From Spirochaetota bacterium (lineage in GTDB: Bacteria; Spirochaetota; UBA4802; UBA5550): 48,247 nucleotides of DNA. The position numbers were made by a program, and so were the translations under genes. The notes under the pieces were generated by a model, which had not been told where the DNA came from, ran no database searches, and saw nothing but the letters and a program-made list of their open reading frames with translations. Positions 9,128-17,177 of this stretch are shown here, in pieces; within the stretch, counting starts at the first letter, position 1; each line of letters begins with the position of its first letter. The stretch spans positions 1 through 48,247 of the forward strand of contig WRGT01000067.1 of NCBI GenBank assembly GCA_009787025.1. The letters are read 5' to 3'.

Positions 9128-9895
9128 TTACTTTAACCATTTTTTTTCTAACTCTTTATCAATCCCTTTTTCCTGAACTTTTTTAAGACCGCTGTTGATT
9201 AATTCAAGTACTGCATTGTTCCCTTTATGCACAGCTATTCCATATTGCTCTACAGTAAAAATATCACCGGTCATTTTAAGAATTGGTTTAAATTTTTGGT
9301 TTTGCAGCACATAGTCTGCAGCAATCGGATTATCACAAACTACAGCGTCTATTCTGTCATTTGCCAAATCCTCTACAGCTAATCCTATTTCATCATACTC
9401 TTTAAGGGTTATTTTTTTGTATTTCCTTACCTCTAATGCCCCTGTAGTATTTCCCTGTACTCCTACTTTTTTTCCTTCTAATTGAGAAAGATTAGTAACG
9501 CTGTTATTCTCTTTTTTTACTACAAGTATCTGACCACAAGTAACATATGGTATAGTGAAATCCATAGTCTTTTTTCTTTCATCGGTTATAGTCAGGGAAG
9601 AAATTATTGCATCATATTTACCGCCTGCAAGTCCTGCAAATATACCATCCCATTGCTGATTAGTAAATTCTACTTCAAATCCTCCCTCTTGACCGGCAGC
9701 CTTTAGAATATCAATATCAAAACCTACAATATTTCTATCTGCATCTATATACTCCATTGGCGGCCATGTAGCATCAGTAGCTACTACAATCTTCTTAGTA
9801 TTACTTGCCTGTTCCTTTTTGCATGCAGAGAATATGCAGAACATTGACAGCACAAAAATAAGTAATAAAAGAATGCTTTTTTTAATTTTAAACAT
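9128..9895 (-). CDS. Amino-acid ABC transporter substrate-binding lipoprotein
   Basis: A 255-residue periplasmic binding protein (SBP_bac_3 family) anchored as a lipoprotein: signal peptide KIKKSILLLLIF and lipobox FSAC followed by KKEQ. The family signature GFDIDILKAAG and the loops DGIFAGLAGGKYDAIISSLTI-type and GVQGNTTG are present. It captures the amino acid and hands it to the permease. A good ribosome-binding site (AGGAG) precedes ATG 9895. The gene is first in the operon and divergent from flaB across a 426-bp spacer. Confidence 0.92.
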   Translation of the reverse strand: MFKIKKSILLLLIFVLSMFCIFSACKKEQASNTKKIVVATDATWPPMEYIDADRNIVGFDIDILKAAGQEGGFEVEFTNQQWDGIFAGLAGGKYDAIISSLTITDERKKTMDFTIPYVTCGQILVVKKENNSVTNLSQLEGKKVGVQGNTTGALEVRKYKKITLKEYDEIGLAVEDLANDRIDAVVCDNPIAADYVLQNQKFKPILKMTGDIFTVEQYGIAVHKGNNAVLELINSGLKKVQEKGIDKELEKKWLK

Positions 9896-10165
9896 TTTTT
9901 TCTCCTAATTATTTTTATTTTTTAAATATTAATTTGTATAACCAAATTTGATAAATTTGAACAAATACCGAAAAAGCAAATATAAATTCATTTCTTTAAT
10001 CAAAAAATCAAGAAAAATTTGTACCCATACCATACTATTCATATAATTATTCAAGAATAAAATTTTTTTTACTAAGCAGCTTGAGGATACAAATCCGAAC
10101 ATAAGAATAGGAGAAAATATGCAAAAAAATGATATTTCCGGTAATATCTATATTATATTTTTAAA

Positions 10166-10213
10166 TAATCACTTATAATCATAAATAAATGCGTTTAATC
10201 ACTTATAATCATA
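10166..10213 (+). repeat. 18-bp direct repeat pair upstream of flaB
   Basis: TAATCACTTATAATCATA occurs exactly at 10166-10183 and 10196-10213. The start-to-start distance is 30 bp, close to three helical turns, so a protein could bind both on the same DNA face. Each copy contains TATAAT. The pair lies about 110 bp before the flaB start and may be a regulator site or duplicated -10 region. No standard sigma-28 promoter was recognised. Confidence 0.6.
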
Positions 10214-10234
10214 TTTAACATATTAGATATATAT

Positions 10235-10320
10235 CCCGAACCTAAAAACGTCGGGAAGAATATTTTTGGCTCATCCGGCAAGGATGCCGGTGAAAATCAA
10301 ATGATTCAGGGAGGGATCAG
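10235..10320 (+). promoter_or_regulatory. flaB mRNA leader with two putative CsrA sites
   Basis: The leader contains CCCGA/TCGGG (10235-10239 with 10251-10255) and a second hairpin CCGGC/GCCGG (10275-10279 with 10286-10290) whose loop is AAGGAT. GGA exposed in a loop, in the context CAAGGATG, closely fits the known CsrA/RsmA high-affinity site. A second GGA cluster, AGGGAGGGAT at 10308-10317, is also the Shine-Dalgarno of flaB. Two such sites, one covering the ribosome-binding site, is the arrangement by which CsrA represses flagellin translation in Bacillus and Borrelia. That CsrA binds here is inference. Confidence 0.6.
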
Positions 10321-10321
10321 A

Positions 10322-11167
10322 ATGATAATAAACCACAATATGTCTGCAATTAATACCAACAGAGTATTAAAATTTCAGCACTGGAACGTAAATAAGAATA
10401 TGGAGGCTCTCTCTTCAGGTATGCGTATCAATAGAGCTGGTGATGATGCATCAGGTCTGGCAGTTTCTGAAAAGATGAGAACACAAGTTCTTGGTCTTAG
10501 ACAAGCTGAGAGAAATACCGAAGACGGTATGTCTTTAGTTCAAACAACAGAAGGATATCTTGACGAGGTAGCAGGGCTTATCCAAAGGATAAGGGTACTT
10601 GCAATTCAATCTTCAAACGGTATCTACTCAGTTGAAGACAGGCAGCTTATTCAGGTAGAAGTTTCAGCTTTAGTTGATGAAGTTGACAGAATTGCTTCAC
10701 AGGCAGAATTTAACAAAATGAAACTTCTTCAAGGTGATTTTGCAAGAGTTAGTCTTACAGGTTCAATGTGGATACATATGGGACCAAATATGCACCAAAG
10801 AAAAAGGATCTATATTCAAACTATGACAGCTACGGCTTTGAATTTGAAAAATACTATCGGCAACCCTGTAACTCTTTCAACACCCAGTGAAGCTAATAAG
10901 AATATAGGCGTGATGGATAATGCTCTTCATATTATTGCAAAACAGAGAGCAGATTTAGGTGCATATTATAATAGAATGGAACATGCAGCTAAGGGCTTAA
11001 TGAATGCTTATGAAAATATTCAAGCTTCCGAAAGCCGTATAAGAGATGCTGATATGGCTGAAACAATGGTTGATTTTACAAAGAATCAGATACTCGTTCA
11101 GAGTGGTACTGCGATGCTTGCTCAAGCTAATGCTAAGTCTCAAGGGATCTTACAGTTACTTCGGTAA
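10322..11167 (+). CDS. flaB: FlaB-type flagellin (periplasmic flagellum core)
   Basis: The protein is 281 residues from ATG 10322, which is preceded by a strong GGGAGGG ribosome-binding site; an in-frame ATG at 10301 lies upstream of that site and is unlikely. The N-terminal D0/D1 segment ([14 protein letters not shown], then [21 protein letters not shown]) and the C-terminal helix ([27 protein letters not shown]) are classical flagellin. The short middle with WIHMGPN and [13 protein letters not shown] is typical of spirochaete FlaB, which builds the core of endoflagella. It is monocistronic, followed by a terminator. Its leader suggests CsrA control. Confidence 0.95.
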   Translation: MIINHNMSAINTNRVLKFQHWNVNKNMEALSSGMRINRAGDDASGLAVSEKMRTQVLGLRQAERNTEDGMSLVQTTEGYLDEVAGLIQRIRVLAIQSSNGIYSVEDRQLIQVEVSALVDEVDRIASQAEFNKMKLLQGDFARVSLTGSMWIHMGPNMHQRKRIYIQTMTATALNLKNTIGNPVTLSTPSEANKNIGVMDNALHIIAKQRADLGAYYNRMEHAAKGLMNAYENIQASESRIRDADMAETMVDFTKNQILVQSGTAMLAQANAKSQGILQLLR

Positions 11168-11204
11168 CGACTAAGACCGCAAGTTTAATTTAGAAATTTT
11201 TTAT

Positions 11205-11243
11205 AATTCCTGCAGGTTTGGGAGAACTTGCAGGAATTTTTAT
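11205..11243 (+). terminator. Intrinsic terminator of flaB
   Basis: AATTCCTGCA (11205-11214) pairs perfectly with TGCAGGAATT (11229-11238), the stem extends inward with GTT/AAC, and a run of T follows. It lies 38 bp after the flaB stop. Confidence 0.85.
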
Positions 11244-11348
11244 TATGCAGGGGATGTTACACTATCTATTTGCTGTCAAGAGAAACATTGTATTCAGCAA
11301 GGCATTTACCTGAAGTTTATTTAAAACAGCTCAAAATACAAAAAAGGA

Positions 11349-11533
11349 GCCGTCTAATAAGTAACAAGCAGGCAATCAGTTACATTCTTACGTCATCGCG
11401 AGCCGTGTTTTAAGTTTCATTGTAAAATAATGTAAACTCGGCGTGGCGATCCAGTGGGATAAATTAAGACTCTGGATTGCCACGCGCAGGTTGCATAATC
11501 TATACTGAACATGATTGAAGCGCTCGCAATGAC
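11349..11533. repeat. Dispersed palindromic repeat, copy 1
   Basis: The core (about 11391-11533) is a nested palindrome: outer arms GTCATCGCGAGC and GCTCGCAATGAC, inner arms GCGTGGCGATCCAG and CTGGATTGCCACGC. A left flank with GTCTAATAAGTAACAAG and GCAGGCAAT matches the ends of copy 2; the right end of that flank is missing here. It is non-coding and MITE-like. Related copies lie at 22407, 37074 and 42925. Confidence 0.85.
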
Positions 11534-11841
11534 ATAAAATACAAAAAGAATCTGCGTCATCTGCATACCCGGTGTTTATGGCAGATTAAGTTTTCATTGT
11601 AATATTAATATTTTTTCATAGAAGTAATCTCATTTAAGATTTAAGTCTCTTCTATAATTTTATATAAAAACTTATATATATATATGCTAACATTTAATTC
11701 ACAATATAAAAAATTGTTGACAACTCAACGTAAAATATTTAATTATTTCATAACTAAAATAGAGGTAAAACTATGTGTTTACCTTAGGCGTAAATGTCTA
11801 ACAATAAATATTTTTATATAAATAACTAAGGAGAATGTGCT
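11534..11841. other. AT-rich intergenic stretch before the broken lipoprotein gene
   Basis: About 300 bp without a supportable gene. It presumably holds the promoter of the pseudogene at 11842; a candidate TTGACA occurs at 11716-11721, but no convincing -10 was fixed. A clear ribosome-binding site (AAGGAG) precedes ATG 11842. Nothing else was recognised. Confidence 0.5.
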
Positions 11842-12114
11842 ATGAATAACAAAAAAACGGTTTTTTAAACATTAATTTTGGGAATTTTATTTTTCACTAT
11901 CCTTAGCTGCGGCAATGACAGCGGCAACGGAGGCGGAGGCGGAACTGACGAATCTCATGACAAAGATCCTTATCCTATAGACGACCTATTTCAAAATTTT
12001 GTAGCAGTATCAAACGGCTATAAAACAGCATATTCCCATGATGGAACAAGCTGGATTTCACCGGCTATGCCCAGCAGTTCAATTTGGAATAGTGTTTGTT
12101 ATGGCGGAGATTAA
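11842..12114 (+). pseudogene. Broken lipoprotein gene (nonsense codon in signal peptide, 3' truncated)
   Basis: ATG 11842 follows an AAGGAG ribosome-binding site and reads MNNKKTVF, then an in-frame TAA (11866-11868). The same frame continues with TLILGILFFTILSC, a lipobox, a glycine-rich linker and FVAVSNGYKTAYSHDGTSW. That last part resembles the first unit of a repeat found in larger surface and tail-like proteins, whose next unit normally begins after SVCYGG. Here the frame ends at SVCYGGD. Two lesions, the internal stop and the early end, make a pseudogene likely. Translation restarting at a downstream TTG would lack a proper signal-peptide start. Confidence 0.7.
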
Positions 12115-12136
12115 AAAATTTTGGGTCTTATTATAT

Positions 12137-12170
12137 AAAAAACCCGCGCAATTTAAAGCGCGGGTTTTTT
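12137..12170. terminator. Bidirectional intrinsic terminator
   Basis: CCCGCGC (12143-12149) pairs with GCGCGGG (12158-12164) around an 8-nt loop, with six A on the left and six T on the right, so it works in both directions. It separates the pseudogene from the convergent outer-membrane protein gene. Confidence 0.9.
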
Positions 12171-12189
12171 ATATTTAGATTAGTTCTTC

Positions 12190-12795
12190 TTAAAATTTAT
12201 CATTAGATGATACTAAAGGAATACTTATACCGACTCTTCCTATAAAACCTGTCATATCGAATTCCTGCTTATTTGAATTTTCTACTGCTGCGCCTCTATA
12301 ACCTGCCTCAATGACAAGCGCAAGATTTGAATCCGAGCCAAGCTTAATCTCTACTCCGCCTACAGCCTGCCATGTAAATCCGTCAAACCTGGTCTTAAAG
12401 TCCGGATCACGCAACCATGTCCATGAATAACCTGCTCCTCCGGTAATATATGGCATAAATCCATAGTCTTCCATCATGTCTGCAAGCCTGACTGTTGCAA
12501 CTGCAAGGAGAGGAAGAGAATATAAATTTGATTTTTCAACCACTGCACCTCCTCCATGTGCTGAAGCCCATTCTCCATTCTTATCTTTCCATTTTAGCCA
12601 CCCAAAACCAGATTCTGCTCCAAGCGTAAAATATTTATCTAATCCGAGATTAAATGTTAGAGCCGAATCAAATCCGATTTTATCAGGATCTTTTGGATAT
12701 TGCACGCCGCCCTTAATGTGAAGAGTTGTGCTTTGAGCAAACAGCGCAGTAGAAAAAACAAGAGTAATTAATGTTAAAAATATTTTTCTTTTCAT
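12190..12795 (-). CDS. Outer-membrane beta-barrel protein
   Basis: The protein is 201 residues from ATG 12795, which is preceded by AAGGAG at good spacing; the frame is open upstream but lacks such a site. A Sec signal peptide (MKRKIFLTLITL, ending ALFAQS) is followed by alternating hydrophobic strands such as ALTFNLGLDKYFTLGAESGFG and YITGGAGYSWTW, and by LALVIEAGYRG. The C-terminal strand pattern FIGRVGISIPL fits an eight-strand OmpW/OprF-like barrel. The function is unknown; a small porin or surface structural protein is possible. It ends at the shared terminator and is divergent from purE. Confidence 0.75.
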   Translation of the reverse strand: MKRKIFLTLITLVFSTALFAQSTTLHIKGGVQYPKDPDKIGFDSALTFNLGLDKYFTLGAESGFGWLKWKDKNGEWASAHGGGAVVEKSNLYSLPLLAVATVRLADMMEDYGFMPYITGGAGYSWTWLRDPDFKTRFDGFTWQAVGGVEIKLGSDSNLALVIEAGYRGAAVENSNKQEFDMTGFIGRVGISIPLVSSNDKF

Positions 12796-12906
12796 TTTTA
12801 AACTCCTTAATATTAATAGTGTATAAAATATTAAGCACTCTAAATTTGTCAAGTCGAATTAAATTATTAAATATAGATTTATTGATAATTATTAGATTGT
12901 TTATAG

Positions 12907-12960
12907 TTGACAAAAGTTATGATTTTAAGTAAAAATTTTTAAGTTTAAGTAAAAAATTTT
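12907..12960 (+). promoter_or_regulatory. Candidate purE-operon promoter with a tandem AT-rich repeat
   Basis: TTGACA at 12907-12912 is followed after 17 nt by TAAAAA (12930-12935). The motif TTTAAGTAAAAATTTT appears at 12924-12939 and again, with one extra A, at 12944-12960, a 20-bp period that overlaps the -10 region. This could be a regulator site or simply AT-rich duplication. Confidence 0.4.
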
Positions 12961-13017
12961 ATTCTTATAAAAAAATATTAATTTTTTGAGAATATATAAA
13001 TATTTGCGAGGATTACA

Positions 13018-13548
13018 ATGGCAGAGGTCGGCATTATTCTTGGGAGCGACTCGGACCTACCTAAGATAAAGGATTGTTTTGATATTTTGAATCAATTTGC
13101 AGTTGAGTTTGAGGTAATAGTCTCATCTGCACATAGATCGCCGAAGCAGACTGTAGATTGGGTTGAAAACGTATCAAAGAGAGGAATAAAAGTAATAATT
13201 GCAGCTGCAGGAGGGGCAGCTCATCTTCCCGGGGTTGTTGCAGCGCATACAATACTGCCAGTAATAGGCGTCCCTGTTGAAACTGCTATTGCAGGCGGAC
13301 TTGATTCAATCCTGTCAATTGTGCAGATGCCGTCAGGTATTCCTGTTGCCGCTATGGCGGCAGGTAAATCCGGCGGGGCAAATGCGGCGCTTTTTGCTAT
13401 TAATATTTTAGCGCTGAGTAATCCTGCGCTTACGGAGAAGATGATCGATTACAGAAAAAAAACGGAAGCAAAGATATCCGACAAAAATAAAGAAATTAAA
13501 GAAACGGGTCTTATGAATTATATAAATAAATTGGAAAATAAAATATGA
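13018..13548 (+). CDS. purE: N5-carboxyaminoimidazole ribonucleotide mutase (class I PurE)
   Basis: A 176-residue PurE. The N-terminal phosphate loop GSDSDLP, the SSAHRSP motif with the catalytic histidine, and the AAAGGAAHLPGVVA segment are all present; the SAHRSP and GGAAHLPG features fit class I enzymes that isomerise N5-CAIR to CAIR in purine synthesis. The C-terminus has about 20 extra charged residues. GCGAGGA precedes ATG 13018. The TGA stop overlaps the guaA ATG in an ATGA junction, so the two are translationally coupled. Confidence 0.95.
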   Translation: MAEVGIILGSDSDLPKIKDCFDILNQFAVEFEVIVSSAHRSPKQTVDWVENVSKRGIKVIIAAAGGAAHLPGVVAAHTILPVIGVPVETAIAGGLDSILSIVQMPSGIPVAAMAAGKSGGANAALFAINILALSNPALTEKMIDYRKKTEAKISDKNKEIKETGLMNYINKLENKI

Positions 13549-15140
13549 AAAAAGGAGATGGTTCCGCCTCGAATAATAGAGTCTCGAATAATAGAATCTC
13601 AAATGAAAGGGTTTTGATCATTGATTTTGGCTCGCAATATACACAGTTGATTGCAAGAAGAGTGAGAGAATTAAAGGTATATGCCGAAATTATCACTTAT
13701 CATCATTTAGGCGAATACTTGGATAAAAATAGACCGTCGGCAATTATCCTTTCGGGCGGACCTTCATCTATATATGAAAAGGGAGCTCCTAAAGTATCTG
13801 ATGAAATATTCAACCTTGGAGTTCCTGTTCTGGGTATATGTTATGGATTTTATATTATTGTAGATGCCTATAACGGAAATGTAATAGGCTCCGATTCACG
13901 GGAGTACGGCAGAGCTGTTATTACCATTAAAGAAAAGTCAGAGTTATTTAAGGGTCTGGGGAAGAAAGAACAGGTATGGATGAGTCATGGCGATAAAGTT
14001 ATTTCCATACCTGACGGATTTAAGGTGACGGCGTCATCCGATAATTGCGAATTTGCAGCAGTAGAAAACAGAGCAAAGAATATTTACGGAGTACAATTCC
14101 ACCCTGAGGTATTTCACACAACAAAGGGAGGAGTAGTTTTGCATAACTTTTTATTCCGCATTTGTAAACTCAAAGCTGCATGGACCATGGACTCATATAT
14201 TCAATCTTCAATAGAAGGGATAAAAAAAGATGTAGGTGACGGTACTGTTCTGCTTGGTCTTTCGGGAGGTGTTGATTCCTCAGTTGCAGCGGAGCTTTTA
14301 CATAGAGCTATAGGGAAGAGACTCTATTGCGTTTTTGTTAATAACGGTCTGCTTAGAAAAAATGAGGCAGAGGAGGTTATTGACAGATACGGCAAGACCA
14401 TGAAACTTAACCTTATATATGTTGATGCATCAAAAAGATTCCTTAGCAAGTTAAAGAATGTTGAAGATCCTGAGAAGAAGAGAAAGATTATTGGGAAAGA
14501 GTTTGTTTCCGTATTTATGGAGGAGGCAAAAAAAATCGGCAAATTTGACTTTTTAGCGCAGGGGACTATCTATCCCGATGTTATTGAATCCGTATCCGTC
14601 AAGGGACCGTCCGATGCTATTAAGAGCCATCACAACAGAGTTTCGGAGATTTTAAAGTTAATAAAAACAGGCAGAGTTGTTGAGCCTTTGAAAGAGTTGT
14701 TTAAAGATGAGGTTAGAGAGCTTGGAATTAAACTGGGCATATCCGATGAATTTATAAACAGACATCCTTTTCCCGGGCCGGGACTTGCTATTCGTATTCT
14801 TGGAAATATTACGGAAGAGAGGATTAAGACTCTTCAACACGCAGATGATATTCTTGTGCAAGAGATAAAAAGTTCCGGCTTATATAATAAGCTCTGGCAG
14901 ATATTTGCCGTTTATCTCCCTGTAAAATCTGTCGGAGTTATGGGTGACAAGAGAACTTATGAAAATATAATTGCAATACGCGGAGTAACCTCCGTTGATG
15001 CTATGACTGCCGACTGGGCATATCTCCCTGAGGATCTGCTAAGACGTATATCAAATAGAATTATTAATGAGGTTCGCGGGATAAACAGGGTAGTCTATGA
15101 CATATCGTCAAAGCCCCCTTCGACTATTGAGTGGGAGTGA
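13545..15140 (+). CDS. guaA: GMP synthase (glutamine-hydrolysing)
   Basis: A 531-residue two-domain enzyme converting XMP to GMP with ATP and glutamine, releasing PPi. The class I glutamine amidotransferase domain has IIDFGSQYTQL, the nucleophile C99 in LGICYG, and the His/Glu pair in GVQFHPEV. The ATP-pyrophosphatase domain has the P-loop LGLSGGVDSS and FVNNGLLRK; the dimerisation domain ends with SKPPSTIEWE. Two oddities: after GICYG the usual Met-Gln is Phe-Tyr, and the first 21 residues come from three imperfect 15-bp tandem repeats (13569-13613) giving SNNRV, SNNRI, SNERV. It lies between purE and a pyrophosphatase, matching its product. Confidence 0.95.
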   Translation: MKKGDGSASNNRVSNNRISNERVLIIDFGSQYTQLIARRVRELKVYAEIITYHHLGEYLDKNRPSAIILSGGPSSIYEKGAPKVSDEIFNLGVPVLGICYGFYIIVDAYNGNVIGSDSREYGRAVITIKEKSELFKGLGKKEQVWMSHGDKVISIPDGFKVTASSDNCEFAAVENRAKNIYGVQFHPEVFHTTKGGVVLHNFLFRICKLKAAWTMDSYIQSSIEGIKKDVGDGTVLLGLSGGVDSSVAAELLHRAIGKRLYCVFVNNGLLRKNEAEEVIDRYGKTMKLNLIYVDASKRFLSKLKNVEDPEKKRKIIGKEFVSVFMEEAKKIGKFDFLAQGTIYPDVIESVSVKGPSDAIKSHHNRVSEILKLIKTGRVVEPLKELFKDEVRELGIKLGISDEFINRHPFPGPGLAIRILGNITEERIKTLQHADDILVQEIKSSGLYNKLWQIFAVYLPVKSVGVMGDKRTYENIIAIRGVTSVDAMTADWAYLPEDLLRRISNRIINEVRGINRVVYDISSKPPSTIEWE

Positions 15141-15190
15141 AAGACATAAATAAAGGCAGGGAAGAAGATCAAAACATAACAGGTAAAACA

Positions 15191-16846
15191 ATGGATAATG
15201 ATAGAAAAATATACGTAATAGGTCACCGCAATCCGGACGCCGATTCGATAGTATCTTCAATAGCTTATGCCGAATTCAAAAGGCTTCAAGGCTATGCCCA
15301 TTGCTTTCCGGTTGCGGCAGGTAAAATAAACCCTCAGACGAAGTACATTCTCGAACGCTTCAATGTGCCTGAGCCGGAGTTCTTGAGCGATCTCATTCCA
15401 AAGGTAAGCGCTTACATGAGCCGCGAGCCGCTTACGATACATAAAGATGCATCACTTTGGGATGCCCTCGAATTATTAAATAGCAGCGGTCACAAAATGC
15501 TGCCCATTGTTGACGAAAACGGCTGTTATAACTCAACTCTGCATTACAATGCTTTTGCTAAAAACGTCTTGAAAAAGGTAAATCCGCACAGCAGACCTGT
15601 TATTCCCACATCGTTAAACCTTCTCTCCGAGACTATTAATGGCGAACTTGTTAGTTCCGACAGCCCTGCATCTGTTTTTAACGCGCAGATAGTTGTTGCC
15701 GCGTCGGATATGGATTCTGTGAAAGCCCACTCTTCCACCGTTCCCAAAGAGAACTGTATCATTATGGTAGGCAACAGAAAAGAAGTTCAGGATTATGTCA
15801 TAGAATCGCAATATCACTGCCTCATCGTAACTGGAAAACATTCAATCACAAAGGAACAGGCTCAGCGCGCGAAAGAGAACGGAGTATCGGTCATTCTGTC
15901 TCCTTATGACACTGTAACGACATCGACACTCGCTCTTTACTCGACTCCGGTTTCATACATGAGCGATTATGATATAACCCCTCTAACAGAAGAGCGTTTT
16001 ATCAAAGATGTCAAATGGATGATCTCAGAATCAGCGTCACGCGCACTGCCTGTAATAGATGAAGAGAACAGAGTTATCGGCGTAATTTCGCAGGGCAATC
16101 TTGTAAGGGAACCGAATATAGATATAATAATGGTTGATCATAATGAAAGTTCACAGGCAATAGCAGGAATAGAGCACTACCACATACTTGAAATTATAGA
16201 CCACCACAAACTTGGGAATATATATACAAATAATCCGATTACTTTTATAAACAAACCTGTCGGCTCTACCGCCACTATCGTAAGCGGACTTTATTTATCC
16301 AACAAACTGACGCCTTCAAAGGAGATTGCCTCTATACTTTTATCCGGCATATTGTCCGACACATTGGTTCTGCGCTCTGCCACCGCAACTGCAGAAGATA
16401 AAGAGATGGCTGAATTTCTATCAGGCATAACCGGTCTTGATATAACGACACTCGGCTCCGACATCATGTACTCGTCGTCTGCGGTAGCGGGGAAATCGGC
16501 GTTGGATATTATAAGCATGGACATGAAAAAATACGACTATAACGGCAAAGGCTACAGTGTGAGCCAAATTGAGGTAGCGTCTTTCAATGAAATACAAAAA
16601 CGCAAAGATGAAATAAGCGAGGCGATGGCAGCTTTAAGATCAAAGGAAGACCTTTTATTTGCCGCGCTTATGATTACAGATATAACCGATTTGGACAGCC
16701 TGCTGCTTATAATAGGCGATCATGATTTTATCAAGGAAGTACATTATCCGAAATTCGACAATAATACTTTCATAATGAAAGGAGTTGTATCAAGAAAAAA
16801 ACAGCTTATGCCCTATCTTATTGATTTGCTTAAAAAAAGTTTGTGA
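15191..16846 (+). CDS. CBS-domain, manganese-dependent inorganic pyrophosphatase (family II)
   Basis: From ATG 15191 the protein has 551 residues, the usual size for this regulated subclass; an in-frame GTG at 15131, overlapping guaA, would add 20. The DHH domain begins VIGHRNPDADS and continues with MVDHNESSQA and EIIDHHKLG, the metal and phosphate ligands. Between them lie two CBS domains (YMSREPLTI... and SASRALPVIDEE) flanking a DRTGG-like domain (VTGKHSITKEQA). The C-terminal DHHA2 domain contains FNEIQKRKDEI and a late VSRKKQLMP motif. CBS-pyrophosphatases are controlled by adenine nucleotides. Being downstream of guaA it could remove the PPi made by GMP synthesis. Confidence 0.9.
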   Translation: MDNDRKIYVIGHRNPDADSIVSSIAYAEFKRLQGYAHCFPVAAGKINPQTKYILERFNVPEPEFLSDLIPKVSAYMSREPLTIHKDASLWDALELLNSSGHKMLPIVDENGCYNSTLHYNAFAKNVLKKVNPHSRPVIPTSLNLLSETINGELVSSDSPASVFNAQIVVAASDMDSVKAHSSTVPKENCIIMVGNRKEVQDYVIESQYHCLIVTGKHSITKEQAQRAKENGVSVILSPYDTVTTSTLALYSTPVSYMSDYDITPLTEERFIKDVKWMISESASRALPVIDEENRVIGVISQGNLVREPNIDIIMVDHNESSQAIAGIEHYHILEIIDHHKLGNIYTNNPITFINKPVGSTATIVSGLYLSNKLTPSKEIASILLSGILSDTLVLRSATATAEDKEMAEFLSGITGLDITTLGSDIMYSSSAVAGKSALDIISMDMKKYDYNGKGYSVSQIEVASFNEIQKRKDEISEAMAALRSKEDLLFAALMITDITDLDSLLLIIGDHDFIKEVHYPKFDNNTFIMKGVVSRKKQLMPYLIDLLKKSL

Positions 16847-16860
16847 CTGTAAAGGTTCTG

Positions 16861-17175
16861 TCACTCATCCTTAAAGCAATATTTACATCCCATTATTAAA
16901 ATTTTCTTTTCGGAATTTTCAATAATCTTTGACGCATAGAGTCCTTCATATTTAGTGAGTACCGAACCGCATAAGGGACAGATTCTTTCGCCCGGAGGGA
17001 CGGATCTTATACCTCTAAATCCTACTTTCTCCGGCTCAACATATTCTTTTATTTCTTTATCTTTTGCAGTAATAAGTTTACTTATTTTTTTTCGACCATC
17101 TTTAACTGCCGAATACAGATAAAAAAAAACCGCTATACCTATAAGCAATCCGAAGACAAATATCAATGAACTCAT
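16861..17175 (-). CDS. Membrane-anchored zinc-ribbon protein, function unknown
   Basis: A 104-residue protein with one N-terminal membrane helix (LIFVFGLLIGIAVFFYLY), a basic linker (KDGRKKISKLITAKDKEIKEY) and two C-terminal cysteine pairs, ICPLCG and GCKYC, that should bind one zinc. Such anchored zinc ribbons are common in spirochaetes without known function. It begins 2 bp after the methyltransferase stop, so they share an operon, and converges on the pyrophosphatase gene. Confidence 0.7.
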   Translation of the reverse strand: MSSLIFVFGLLIGIAVFFYLYSAVKDGRKKISKLITAKDKEIKEYVEPEKVGFRGIRSVPPGERICPLCGSVLTKYEGLYASKIIENSEKKILIMGCKYCFKDE

Positions 17176-17177
17176 AC

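Noticed and set aside
10235-10300. Sigma-28 promoter for flaB
   Set aside because: The TAAA/GCCGATAA elements were not found with acceptable spacing.
11866-11868. Recoding of the stop in the lipoprotein signal peptide as selenocysteine
   Set aside because: The codon is TAA, not TGA, so the tRNA-Sec in the window cannot read it.
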